Source: Kappaphycus alvarezii (lineage: Eukaryota; Rhodophyta; Florideophyceae; Gigartinales; Solieriaceae). From it: 64,000 nucleotides of DNA. Under the pieces are notes generated by a model that did not search any database, was not told where the DNA came from, and saw nothing but the letters and a program-made list of their open reading frames with translations. Made by a program: the position numbers and the translations under genes. Each line of letters starts with the position of its first letter. Position 1 is the stretch's first letter. Of this stretch, positions 45,261 through 55,830 are shown piece by piece. The stretch is from assembly GCA_002205965.3 (NCBI GenBank), contig NADL03000709.1, forward strand, positions 124,001-188,000, in the 5' to 3' direction.

Positions 45261-46860
45261 GTTTTTTCCTTAGAAAGGCGATATTTTTATCGCTGGACAT
45301 GGGATGTCTGCCGCGTTCCTTGTGCTACCTCACTTGGAGGCTAGAGAGCTCATTGAAGGTTTATGCTTCGAATTTGACTCCCAGCTTGCCTTCTTTCTCC
45401 TGAAGGAATCAATTTACTCACCTTACACAGACTTTTGTTCCAAACTAAAATCTCGATAAAACTACTAAAAGCATCAGAAAACACAGGAAACGAATTCTTG
45501 TGGACGCACCGAAGTTGAAGAAAGCTACTTTACAAAACTAAGTAATATATACTCCTAAAAAGCTTCATCCTCTAGATTAGAATCTAAAAATTTCCTCAAG
45601 GCACTATAAGTACCCATCTAGTCCTCACACGTACACGTGAATGGCTCACGATTTTCGACCTATTCCTGCAATGAATACAGCTCACTCAACTCCCCTACAA
45701 CAGTATACATTTCCGGGACCACCTGATCCCCCCAATTAATTCCTTTCCCTTCAACATGACCTCGTTCGACATCCCCCTTTTCATCCCCAGACTCCTCGAC
45801 CTTTTCTTCTCTATCCTCGGACTGTTTCTCTCAATCCTCTTCTTTTATCACTTTGGAAAGTTCCCGGGTCACCCAGTCCTTCAATTAAACTCTTCCTCTT
45901 CCAAGTCCCCTTTCGCTGCTTTTTTTACTTGAATCTCTATAAGATAACGACCTGCGAGCTCCGTCTGGCGCATTCTTGTCTGGCGACGTGGGTAGATGAT
46001 AGGGAGAAGATAGCCTGGTTTCGAAATTAGGCGAGAACGGAGAAGTCCGTGCATGTTGGCTGCTAAAGGGGTTAAAATTATTGAACTGTTGTTGATAACG
46101 GGCCGTGAGTAAATTTTAGCCCGATACCAACGGGTTTAAATAGTTCAAAAGGCTCAGATTGGCAGGAATTCGGAATAAAAATAGGCGGGAAATAGTATTG
46201 TAATGGGAATTGGTTAAAAATCAACTTTAGAAGGGTATCTTGATTATGGAAAAATATTTTTACTGTCGAGGAAACTCAAACATCACGAGAAGACTATATG
46301 AATCACTTTCAAAGGGGGAGATAGTTGTAAAAAAAAGAAAACGAGAGAAAGCAAAGGGTAAAAAGAAATGAGAATTTCGTCGCGTAAAAGAAACTAGAGA
46401 GTGTAGAGGGAAACATTAGGAGAAAGAATTTCTGTACGTAAAGAGAATACTTTGTTTTCTACCTTAACACCATCTACGTTAAGTACACAGGTCTATCTTT
46501 TAAAATATCGCGAAAATCTTAACCAGTTCTCTTAAAGACTTTATTTTGCAAACTTATCTCCATTTGTTTCGTCATTAAAATGTCTTTTCATTACATTCGA
46601 TTCATTTATTGGTCTTCTCAAGACAGCCATACCCGTTCAGTTCATACTTCGTAGTGTGTACGTACCGTACTCCTCTGAAGCAGAGGTAATTCTATATACG
46701 ATTTCAAGTCTGAAAAGATCTGCACCTGGAATTTGGGTAGAGCCAAAATTGGGTTATTTATCTCTCTGTGGGCCAAGCATTACCCAGCCCGTGTAAAATA
46801 CAAGGAGATGAGTCGTTGCCGATGAGACTATGAGAAAGAACTTTCATGCATTCAGTATCT
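45261..46860. other. No recognised gene; possible upstream gag remnant
   Basis: On the minus strand at about 45.6-45.8 kb an acidic segment with EESGDEKGDVERGHVEGKG is open and may be Gag of the element carrying the protease. The rest (45.95-46.85 kb) is AT-rich without features. Confidence 0.3.
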
Positions 46861-46870
46861 ACTGTAGTAA

Positions 46871-46914
46871 ATGGGGGGTTAATTTACTGTGGTAGATATG
46901 TGGGTTGGTATCCA
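46871..46914 (-). repeat. RX repeat copy (46.9 kb)
   Basis: atggggggttaatttactgt then ggtagatatgtgggttgg; on the minus strand it matches the RX end. It faces the copy at 47155-47203, giving a unit of about 335 bp with G-rich outer ends. Confidence 0.55.
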
Positions 46915-47154
46915 GTAAATTTGTACCGGAGCGTAGACATCGCATCATTGTCAAGCCAATTGCGAAACCGTACGATGCGTCGAAAGCTGTGGATGGCACT
47001 CCAATCTACCAGAAGGTGGAAGGGAGTATCTACTGGGGACTGCGCACGCTCTAACTATGCAAGGCTTGATCTAGGTGAATGGTGATAGAAAAGGGGAGAT
47101 AAACCCCTTCACATGTTTAGTATTTAATGTGACATTCAGATTTGCAACTCCAAA

Positions 47155-47203
47155 CGGGTTCTAGCCAATCCATACATCTCAATAAAGACCCCCCCTTTCC
47201 CCC
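47155..47203 (+). repeat. RX repeat copy (47.2 kb)
   Basis: ttctagccaatccatacatc then tcaataaagacccccccttt; resembles the end of copy 2 (aagtagccatcctgcatctc). Confidence 0.5.
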
Positions 47204-47344
47204 ATGTTGAGTAGTGTCGTGCCTTGGTTGATCGTCGCATGGTACTTGGATTTGATGTGGACTTTACAAGGGGTTCGCCGAACCAAACTTGGCATATTTG
47301 GGTATCTTAGCTTCTAGCGTCAATTCTTGGCAGAAAGGGAACAC

Positions 47345-47390
47345 GAGGGGTTCATTTACTGTAACAGGTAAGCCGGCTGATACCCAGTCA
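47345..47390 (-). repeat. RX repeat copy (47.35 kb)
   Basis: gaggggttcatttactgtaa then caggtaagccggctgatacc; resembles the 46871 copy and faces the copy at 47505-47565. Confidence 0.5.
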
Positions 47391-47504
47391 ACTTGTGTCA
47401 GAGAGTTAATAATTTGATAACGCGCCAAAATTGCGGCACGCGCAACGAGATTTAAAATCGTGCAACCTTAAGTACTGTATAACGTCCCGCGTTATGCTTT
47501 TTCA

Positions 47505-47565
47505 AGCGGCGTGGATAAAACCGACCACATCTTCCACACAATACAATAACCCAAAATTTCCCCTT
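47505..47565 (+). repeat. RX repeat copy (47.5 kb)
   Basis: gcggcgtggataaaaccgac, cacatcttcc and aacccaaaatttcccct; nearly the same order as 53161-53222. Confidence 0.7.
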
Positions 47566-47740
47566 TACGCGAATGAGGTCTTCGGTGCAGCCCTTTTGTC
47601 GAAGTTTTCATGGACATTTACCTGACCTCACGTTGTCTTCTCCAAAGTTTTTGAACATATTCCAAATTTATCAAGAGGTATTTTACAGGGTATTGACATA
47701 TCGGAAGTTCTCTACAGTTACATCTCTACTTGCTTTGAAA

Positions 47741-47925
47741 GGGGAATGCGGGGTGCTTTACTGATTAGAGATGTAGGACGGCTACTTCCCGAGGCGGGGG
47801 AGGGGCAGTTCTGTGTATCCGAGAGTCTGAAAAGGAGACAGAGTTCGGTGAGATTATCTCACAAGGCTAGTGTAAGACCAGCCGTAGGCCAAGCTGCGAT
47901 GGACAAAACAGTTACCGCGGCGTGT
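47741..47925 (-). repeat. RX repeat copy 4 (47.8 kb)
   Basis: ggggaatgcggggtgcttta, ctgattagagatgtagg and cggctacttcccgag match the reverse complement of 9155-9336 along about 180 bases. Confidence 0.85.
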
Positions 47926-49829
47926 CTATGAAGCAAAGTCGGTATCTCTACCCTTATCTTACTGAACGTTCTTGGTATCTGTTATCTCCTGTTGGCAGCT
48001 TGGGCCATTTCGTCTGTAGCAGAAAATCTCATCCCGCCCTACAACAGGAACAGTTCCTGACGGAAGAGCTGCTCCCGTTTTTACTTTTTACCGAAAGCCT
48101 CCTGGCTTCTACTTTCGGAGAGATAGAGTCCACTCTATATAGTTATTCAGAACAATAGTGCGGAGACGGAACAAAGTTTCGTTTGACATCCAAGTCGCTG
48201 GCTGGTCAGCGTTGGGTAATCATTGGACGATAAACTGTGAGGTTCGGGTTGGCCAAGAGAGGCGCTTCCATATAGTCCGTACAGTACAGGACTCGTTTGG
48301 GACTTTGCGTGATTTGCTCCCAGACCGATACAGTTCTGAGCCATGGCCCGTCAAGGATGAGGCAGCCCCGGTTAGAATCCGATTGATCATCGTAAGGCAG
48401 TTTCCAAGGGTTACGGCAATGGAGGCTTTATTGATATTTGTTCCAACCGTAGTTACTAATTTAGTCCAAATCATCCTACTCGGTAAGGACATTGCAAACT
48501 ATTGCAAACTGCAAAGCCTGCTTGATGCCTAACCTTAAGGTGACCTTTCAGGAAGCGTAGTTCCTCCCAATTACTGTGTCGGAATGCGCTTTTGAGTGGA
48601 TTGCCGTTGCCCGCCGTAGTTCGGGATAGAGTCGAATACATCTTCCAAGAGCAAAACATGCAAGCTTTTCTCGTCACTACAAAGCCCCGTCCTTACAGCT
48701 TACGAATTTTGTCATCGCGGACCCCAAATTCTGCACTGTCTCGAGGTTTTAGAGCTCCAAAGAGTGAGGGACTTGCTCTTTTTCCGTAACAGAATGCCAG
48801 CAGTTAATGCCGTAGCCAGACTGTCCTTTGAGGCCAATAAAATACAGAGTACGGTACAAAGAGATAAGTCTCGTGCAGTAGTGGATCCATAAAGGTTATC
48901 GTTAAAGTATTAGTTTAATTACTGTGACAGCAGTAAGTTTATCCAATCTATCAATAAGATTCGCCGAAGGGTCACATCGTAACCGACTTGAGAACTTTTC
49001 TTGGAAAGCAGGCCTACAGTATTGCATGTTTACAGGGGACCTTTGAAACCAATCCACTCACTTGCTCCAACGCTTACGGCCGATCCTTTGTTTCTTTCGG
49101 ATGTGGTTGTGGTTGGTTAGCCCAAATTGTCAGCACTACGACCTACGTTCATGGTCGCGATAAATCCATGCAGAGAGTGGGTCAGGAGGAAAAAAGCTTT
49201 GATTGAGGGATTGAATCGCGTGCCAACTGGATACTGGGATTGTATGCTGAAGAGGAGCAAGCAATAAGCGTGTCATAATTTGTCGTCAAGCTCTGTGAGT
49301 ACTTCACGGCATAACTTGCAAAGCAACTGTACCTGAGTTTTAGTAGTTAGATTCATGGGGTTGTTCTGGTTTACCTTTCCTGTACCTCCTACTCGCAGCG
49401 TCCCGACTGCGATCTTTGTTGACTATCAATGGTTACAAATACTATGAGAATATTTTTGCTTGTTGCGGCTAGACTTGGTACGGTAGCACGGGGCTGTTTG
49501 GTGAAGCAGGTCAGGAGTTTGCATGCGTTGATTGCAAACTTGAAAATCCAAAGAGCATTTGGTCTCAGTATACCATTGGAATGAAATGCTGTAATGAGAG
49601 ATCAGCCTTCTGACTAGAAGAGTTGAGTATTTTCTGCAATTTCCTCACCTCCTTTCCCATCAGTGTGTAGTGACAAGCATCGTCCAATTACGACATGCCC
49701 AGCTCGTTTGCCTTACTATTCGACATGAAACGTTTGCCTTTGACTCCTGAGCTTGGACAGGTGTCTTCTACAAGAGGAATTGCTACGGTAGGCAGCCATG
49801 ACAGTAAACAAAATGGCATAATTCAATAT
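47926..49829. other. No recognised gene between RX copies
   Basis: Frames up to 124 codons occur (48158-48532, plus), with a hydrophobic ALLIFVPTVVTNLVQIILL segment, but no family is recognised and neighbouring frames overlap on both strands. Confidence 0.4.
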
Positions 49830-49893
49830 AGGATATTCCGGGCCACAGCCGACCATATCTTTCAAATATTATGTAAATCACCCCACATTTCCC
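49830..49893 (+). repeat. RX repeat copy (49.85 kb)
   Basis: ggatattccgggccacagcc, gaccatatctttcaaat and caccccacatttccct match the inner and outer blocks of copies 3 and 8. Confidence 0.8.
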
Positions 49894-50159
49894 TATGTCG
49901 CCAGTAACAGCTCGTCTCAACTTGCGTAGGATTTGCGGACCACCCAAAACTAAAGACGTGTGATATTACCTCTCGGGAGATATTTGCCAGAGTATATCTG
50001 TATTCCACTGTCAGGAGTCAAACTGTACAATTCCCGAGTTTGCTGTAAATATAGTCCCAAGGGGCATGAAAAACTGTGATTGTTGCATCATAAGGCTGCA
50101 ACGCTGCACAGCACTGTATAATGCTTGGTACAGCAAGGTACGGCACAGTTTGTACAGCG

Positions 50160-50560
50160 CCAGTATACAGTAACTATGGTACCGACCAATAAAAGTCTGT
50201 CCTCGCGGCATACCGTACCATACAGGATGGCACTGTACGGCACCACACTCTCATACCACGAGAAATTCTCCTCGAGCGATTAGAATGCTGCCATTCTTAC
50301 CACTAGAGTGCTACAGCACAGTACAGTTTATATTTATTTCGACGAATCAATTTATGATTGACGTCGAAATCAATCAGATGGTGGAAAATACTGTAAAGTA
50401 CTGTTTACATATACTGGGAGCAACAGTACAGTACTGCTACTACGATAGATTGTACTTAAAGGAATATTACGCTGTACATTACTGGACTATACTGTACAGT
50501 ACAGTACAGTACAGTCCAGTAATGTACAGTACAGTACAGTACATGTAATGCGCGCAGGGT
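50160..50560. promoter_or_regulatory. GTAC/ACAGT-rich region upstream of Hint2
   Basis: Dense tgtacagt/ggtacgg motifs 0.9-1.3 kb before the Hint2 start, including the palindrome at 50472-50529. Similar motifs lie 0.8-1.2 kb upstream of Hint1. A regulatory role is only inferred. Confidence 0.3.
50472..50529. repeat. 58-bp near-perfect palindrome with (ACAGT)n core
   Basis: ctgtacattactggact (50472-50488) and agtccagtaatgtacag (50513-50529) are exact reverse complements of 17 bases. Most of the 24-base centre is also self-complementary, so the whole could extrude a cruciform. Confidence 0.95.
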
Positions 50561-51436
50561 ACAATACACTGTACGCAATTTCCATTCCGCACAGTTTGAG
50601 TTTTTCTACTGCTGACACTGCTGTGCGGACAAATCGGTTCGTTGCATCTTTATTCGCAATAATTAATCTCAAGTAGTACTGAACAACAGACTCGTGTACA
50701 GTGCTCTACAGTAAAATGTATGAGTGCAGCTTCGCAGTTATGACCGAAATGACACATTTCCACCCGACACCGATTGTACCGTACACTACACGGTGGGTAC
50801 AGTGCGAGACATTCTGTCAAATTATCAAGTACGTGGTGGAACGAAAGACAGTAGAGGTACGTATACATGTATGTATGGAATTGGTCGCCAGCAAAGTGCT
50901 TCGAACGAGCTTGAAGTTTCGGCACTGCGGCTGACTCCCCTCCCTCAGCACTTTGCCCACAACTTTTCAGCAACCAGTTACAATCGTTTCAACAGCCAAA
51001 TTGAAACTGAGCCCTCAAACTGCAGCTTCAGTTCTGGACAAGTCAGGGCTCCTTACGTAAAAAATAACTACCGTATCGTCTCGTACCTAGCATGGATTCC
51101 CACAAGCTGTGTACACGGTATTGGAGGGGGGGGGGTGAAAAGCTTGCGTGGGACAATTTCATGTAACTTCATTTCAACCATCACATTGTAGCGATACATT
51201 ACTAGGCATACAGTCAAACGATTTACGATATTTCTGACAAAGCATGCCCAACTCCACACCCCGGAATCAACAATCCTCTTTCTCACAAGCCCCTTGCCTT
51301 ATTTTCTACTCGAATCATCCCGCCCGCCAACGTCATACATGCTTCTGTCACAACATCACAGCTTCTTTGGTAACCCACTCGTCCCTTCGCTTCCAAACCA
51401 AAACCCGCAGGCCCTCCTTCCCCCACCCTCTCAATT
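50561..51436. other. Region between the palindrome and Hint2
   Basis: A C-rich, Pro-coding stretch (51240-51436) lies just before the Hint2 start and may be its 5' leader. No other gene is recognised. Confidence 0.4.
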
Positions 51437-52786
51437 ATGCGTCACCTTCACCTTGTTACCTTCCTCTTTTTCCCCATCGCACTCTTCCCCGCCGCACATT
51501 CCGCCTCCATCCCCAAAACTATCCGCGCCGCCGCCCCCGCTGACATCGTCGGAGCATGGCAGCTTTCCCCTGAGCAGCCGCCAAGTGCCCCATCGGAATG
51601 CCCAACAACCATCACACATCTGTCCACAGACCGCATTCGCCAGGGTCCCCTGCGCCTCCCCCACACCGCAATCCTCCACGAATCCATCGCCTGTTCAGAT
51701 CCCTCCGAGCCTCCACGTCAACGCCTCTTCCGCTTTTACACTCGCACCGCCGTCCATCGCAATCTAACAATCCCGGGCAGCACCTTTCGTCCCCCACCAC
51801 TTCTCCTGGAACTGCTCAACATTACAAGCCCTGCTAGGAAGATCCGCGGCGCTGCAGAGCGTCTTGGCGAACCGTATTTCATCGGACTCGAGGCTGTGGA
51901 CCGGGTATGTAATGGCACCACCGTCTTTGAACGCGGAACGGTCGCCTATGTATTACGCCCGGTGAAAAGGACGTTTGAGGTGCGTTCCATTGGCGTTCGT
52001 TTGACCACAGGGGCGAGCTGGTTAGTCATGATTCCCTTTCGCAAGAAACCATGTGTGTACAGATCGCAGCCCACTCGTGCGAATGCAACGTCAGTGGAGG
52101 TTACCGGAGAAACACAGAGCGCTACACAGGCGGCGGAAGGGGAGCAAGTTGGTGGAGGGCAGACTGCGAGCGAAAACGACTTGGAGGCACGACCGCGGGA
52201 CGGAAGTGAGTGCTTCCCTGCAAATGCGACGGTTGTTACGGAGGTCGGCGAATTGCGGGAGATGAGGGCATTGAAAGTTGGGGACAGAGTGGCGGTGGGT
52301 GATGGAGTATTTTCGGAAGTGTTCATGTTTACCCACCGGGACGAGAAAGTGAAGGCTGAGTTTGTTTGGTTGCAGACAGAATCTGGAGAGAGGGTGGGTC
52401 TCACGGCAGGGCACTATTTGTACGTGAATGGAGAATTGCGGGTGGTGGAAACGGTGCGCACGGGGGAGTGGGTGGAGCTCTCGGACGGAAGCACAAGTCG
52501 AGTGGTCGCCGTGAGCAGAACGGTGGAGAGAGGGCTGTACAACCCGCAGACATTGCACGGTGACATCATTGTGAACGGGGTGCGGGTAAGTACGTACACA
52601 AGGGCAGTGGAACCGTGTTTGGCGCACGTAGTTCTTTCTCCTCTGAGATGTTTGTACCGGATATTCAACAAAGATTGGAGCTTTGGTTTACTTGGGGAAG
52701 GCATGCGATGGCCTCGGCGTTCGTGGAGAGATGGTGGAAAACAAAAGGGATTCATCGAACCGAGTGTACGGTACAGTGAACTGTAA
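51437..52786 (+). CDS. Secreted Hint-domain protein (Hint2)
   Basis: A single uninterrupted 449-residue frame. Residues 1-22 are a signal peptide (MRHLHLVTFLFF ... AAHS, cut before ASIP). Residues 23-210 form an unrecognised domain with cysteines in ECPTTITH (55), SIACSD (86), VCNGTTVF (158) and PCVYRS (206), and N-glycosylation sequons NLT, NIT, NGT. A polar linker (211-256) precedes the Hint domain from Cys259 (CFPANATVV), with LKVGDRVAVGDG, TAGH (323-326) and GLYNPQTLHGDIIVNG. Hint domains activate the Cys amide to cleave off the upstream part; in hedgehog a sterol is then attached. Here the leaving domain is not hedgehog. The start is the first Met before an ideal signal sequence. Closest relative: Hint1 at 26.8-28.2 kb. 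Confidence 0.93.
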   Translation: MRHLHLVTFLFFPIALFPAAHSASIPKTIRAAAPADIVGAWQLSPEQPPSAPSECPTTITHLSTDRIRQGPLRLPHTAILHESIACSDPSEPPRQRLFRFYTRTAVHRNLTIPGSTFRPPPLLLELLNITSPARKIRGAAERLGEPYFIGLEAVDRVCNGTTVFERGTVAYVLRPVKRTFEVRSIGVRLTTGASWLVMIPFRKKPCVYRSQPTRANATSVEVTGETQSATQAAEGEQVGGGQTASENDLEARPRDGSECFPANATVVTEVGELREMRALKVGDRVAVGDGVFSEVFMFTHRDEKVKAEFVWLQTESGERVGLTAGHYLYVNGELRVVETVRTGEWVELSDGSTSRVVAVSRTVERGLYNPQTLHGDIIVNGVRVSTYTRAVEPCLAHVVLSPLRCLYRIFNKDWSFGLLGEGMRWPRRSWRDGGKQKGFIEPSVRYSEL

Positions 52787-55009
52787 TTATTCCTCCGTGA
52801 TCCCCTCATCTAATCGTTGAATTCCGAAGTTTTTGAGTATATCTCACTAATGGACATAAGAATCTGCATATACATGTATTACTGTATTTTCTCGCAATTT
52901 GACGAGTTCTCTTTCCGTGCTGGCAAAATTTCGATTTCTGTCTATACGTGATGTCGGGATGTCATCAAATGGCTGTAAATCTCCAGATTCATGACTCATA
53001 GTCTACGTCACTGCCAGAGACTTTCATTACAGCAGTTGAACAGCTATTCGAATTAATAGAATGAGAACATTACAGTAGATAGGGCCCTCTGCTTCTGTTA
53101 ATTTTTGTTTTTATTTACCTAGACACACTGACGGACTGTACTTTACTAAGTACAGTACTAGCGGCGTTGATACAACCGGCCACAATTTTCATGCATTAAA
53201 ATAACCCCAAAATTCCCCCTTTACTAAGAGCTATCCGGTTGAGTCATATCAGCCGCGTGCAGTAGAGCCCGTAGAGCCCGTGAAAGGACAGCCTGGACCG
53301 ATGAGTATCAAATGGCCCCGCTGAGCCGCTGATAGATGCGTCGGCGGATCACATTGTCGGTCGTGTGGTAGCGGCGGGCGATGCGACGGATGCAATGTGC
53401 AAATTTTTGGGGATCCAGGAATCTAGTGGAATTGTTTTGACTCGCGTTTTTTACTCAAATTGACTGCCTTGTCTTCGTAAAATTTGGCGTTCAACTCGGA
53501 TACAGTACTGTACAATTTACAATCTGTACTTGTGTATTGGGCTACCAGCTTCTACTTTAGTTCGTAGAAATGCTCCGTTATTTGCAATACACACGTACTG
53601 TAGATCCTCGTTTTGATCGCAACTTCGTAAGACTCTCGACACTAGCACAACTCCCAGTACAGTAAACCTACCGCAATTTCCACTTCAAAGACCAACCCCT
53701 CTAGCTAGCTACCCCAGCTCAACAATGAAAACCTCACTTTCCCCACATTACAGTACTGTACAGTATCGATTTGTTTGATTTGAAAACAACAGTGCGTGCC
53801 AGAAATGTTTCGCTACGTAACAAATGGCCTCAATTTCTCGCCTTGGAAAAAAGGCTTTAGCTGCGTTGCTAACCAGGACAGCTTTCGTTTTGAGGTGCTG
53901 TCCTTTCCAGTCGTCCAACATACAATCGTTGATACTGGTCTGGGTGTAATTGCGATTAGGCACTTTTAACTTCGTGTTGCTCAAGTCGTGTAGTTGCAAA
54001 ACAAACACTATTTGGAAATATTCGATGTTCCGCGGTGCTGTTCATGCGTAAGCATGGACGCCGTATTTTCACCACTCGCAGCTACGCGGCATACCTTCGT
54101 ATTACAACAAACAGTGTGAAGCACTCCCACTAAAATCATCTCCCATATTTCTTTGAGAGTGCTGTCAAAACGAGTATTGACCTACAGGTTATGCTCTGCA
54201 CAGGCCGGGGGGTCGCGACACAGTGCCATTTTGAATAGTACCACACTCCTATTAGTGCCTCTAGCAAGGCCATGTACCACTACCATCCCTGGGAAGGCGT
54301 CTAACTCATGCACGAACTCAGACGTAGTAACTCAAGCAAAGCAAGAGCGGATAAGATCAAACTCAAGCTCAGGCACTGGCTCTCGGACAAGGACTACCTC
54401 ACACTCTACGAATTCCGCGAAGAAATGCACTAGAAGAGGAGGATCGGCTTCGAGTTCAAGGCCTGTTTTTTTCGCACTGGGTTTCTTTTGAGCCTGCGTA
54501 TGGATCCCAAGAATTACACTCGAACCACGCACCGAAAACTCTACGGTTACCATCTTAGTTTTCCCCGACAACGTAGCCCTAGACGTCTCTTCGTCGGGAG
54601 TAAATGAAATGTTCATCCCACCATCAGCGTCTCAAGTTTACGCGCATTTTCAGCTGCCTCAGAATCTTGCGCACGACTGCAACGTTCTAGAGGTAAGTGC
54701 CGGCCTTCGTAGCGCTCCGAACGGCTTCGTTACCGCTATTCGACAAGCCAAGACGAAGAAATAGAGTGAAGTTTTGATTCCTGAGGTGCTCTCGAGAGTT
54801 TTACAGAATAGTGCTGATTCCCATAGTGCCTTTAAAAGCCCAATGTACTGTACGGGGTACTGTGGCTGTGTCATCATCCTTACTTCATACTTTACGCAGG
54901 GCGCACAGTACAAGCTGCCGAACCGTGACAACTACAGTATTCACCCACCTTCCGTACAGTCATGCATGCCGATGAAGACAGTTACACAACCTCAGTGTTG
55001 TACCGCCAA
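52787..55009. other. Intergenic, no certain gene
   Basis: Holds one RX copy and several GTAC palindromes (ttacagtactgtacagtatc at ~53750). Two minus-strand frames look coding-like but match nothing known: 54008-53748 (86 codons) and 54616-54332 (94 codons, with LELEADPPLLVHFFAEFVE). Confidence 0.4.
53161..53222 (+). repeat. RX repeat copy (53.2 kb)
   Basis: gcggcgttgatacaaccggc, cacaattttc and aataaccccaaaattccccc; closely parallels 47505-47565. Confidence 0.7.
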
Positions 55010-55830
55010 CAGTAAGTACACTATTTGGCCACAAATTTGGCCCCCGAGAGCTATGTACAGTATTGTGCATGGCCTCAAATTTGGATCGCTCGAGCTATGT
55101 ACAGTACCTTGCATGGCTCTGGGCCACATACTGTTGTGAACATCGCACTACCGCACAGTGCGAGAAGCACAACAACCGGGCGAAAAAGTACTGCGGAGGC
55201 TACTTTGTATCTCTGTTCTGGGCTTTTAGTACTATCTAGCGCATTTTGACATTTCTGAGTTGTCTATATCAAGAGGAATGAGGATGGATTTGGACCAGAC
55301 GCAGAGAGGCAAGCAACACCCCCAACAACCCAACAACCCAACACCACAAACACTGCCCCAACACTACCATGTTGCCTTGTCCTGTCTTTTTTCCTCAAAG
55401 CAGTGGCATCGCTTGTCTCCTGGGACTTTCGGAGTGCATACTGAAGTTAAAAGGGGCACTAAACATTATACTGCAGGTGTCTCTTGTCTCTTTGGACTTT
55501 CGGTGCTTAGCTCGAAGTTCCAGGCGGAAACACCCTTAGTGACTGCCGAAATTTAAACCTTCCTAGTACTTGAGGATGGTCGATGGCCTGCAGAGCCACT
55601 AAGAACGCTACAAGACCACCACGGCTACCAAGGGTTCAGTCAGAGGAAAAGAATGGAAGTTTTTTTGGTAGCGTTAGGACACAGATGGGGTTTAAATAGG
55701 TTAAAAAAGAAAAGGAATAAAAGGAACAAAAGGAAAAAACAAAGGAAAGCAGAAAAAAAGAAAAAATCGAAACAAAAACATTAAAATGAATAAACCCTTC
55801 CAGTGCCCGCGAAAACCAGTAATATTGCTG
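55010..55830 (+). repeat. Long dispersed repeat, copy B (homologous to 5330-6690)
   Basis: Same block order as copy A: ttggccacaaatttggcccc with GTAC palindromes (55020-55135), ggctactttgtatctctg (~55197), repeated caacccaacaacc (~55318), then a ~190-base block from gttgccttgtcctgt to gaaatttaaac (55370-55556), an A-rich tract (55690-55790) and ccttccagtgc (~55796). It is shorter than copy A because the spacing between palindromes and the purine tract are reduced. Confidence 0.8.

Noticed and set aside
51946-52627. Minus-strand frames of 131-178 codons opposite Hint2
   Set aside because: They lie entirely antisense to the well-supported Hint2 gene and lack any motif.
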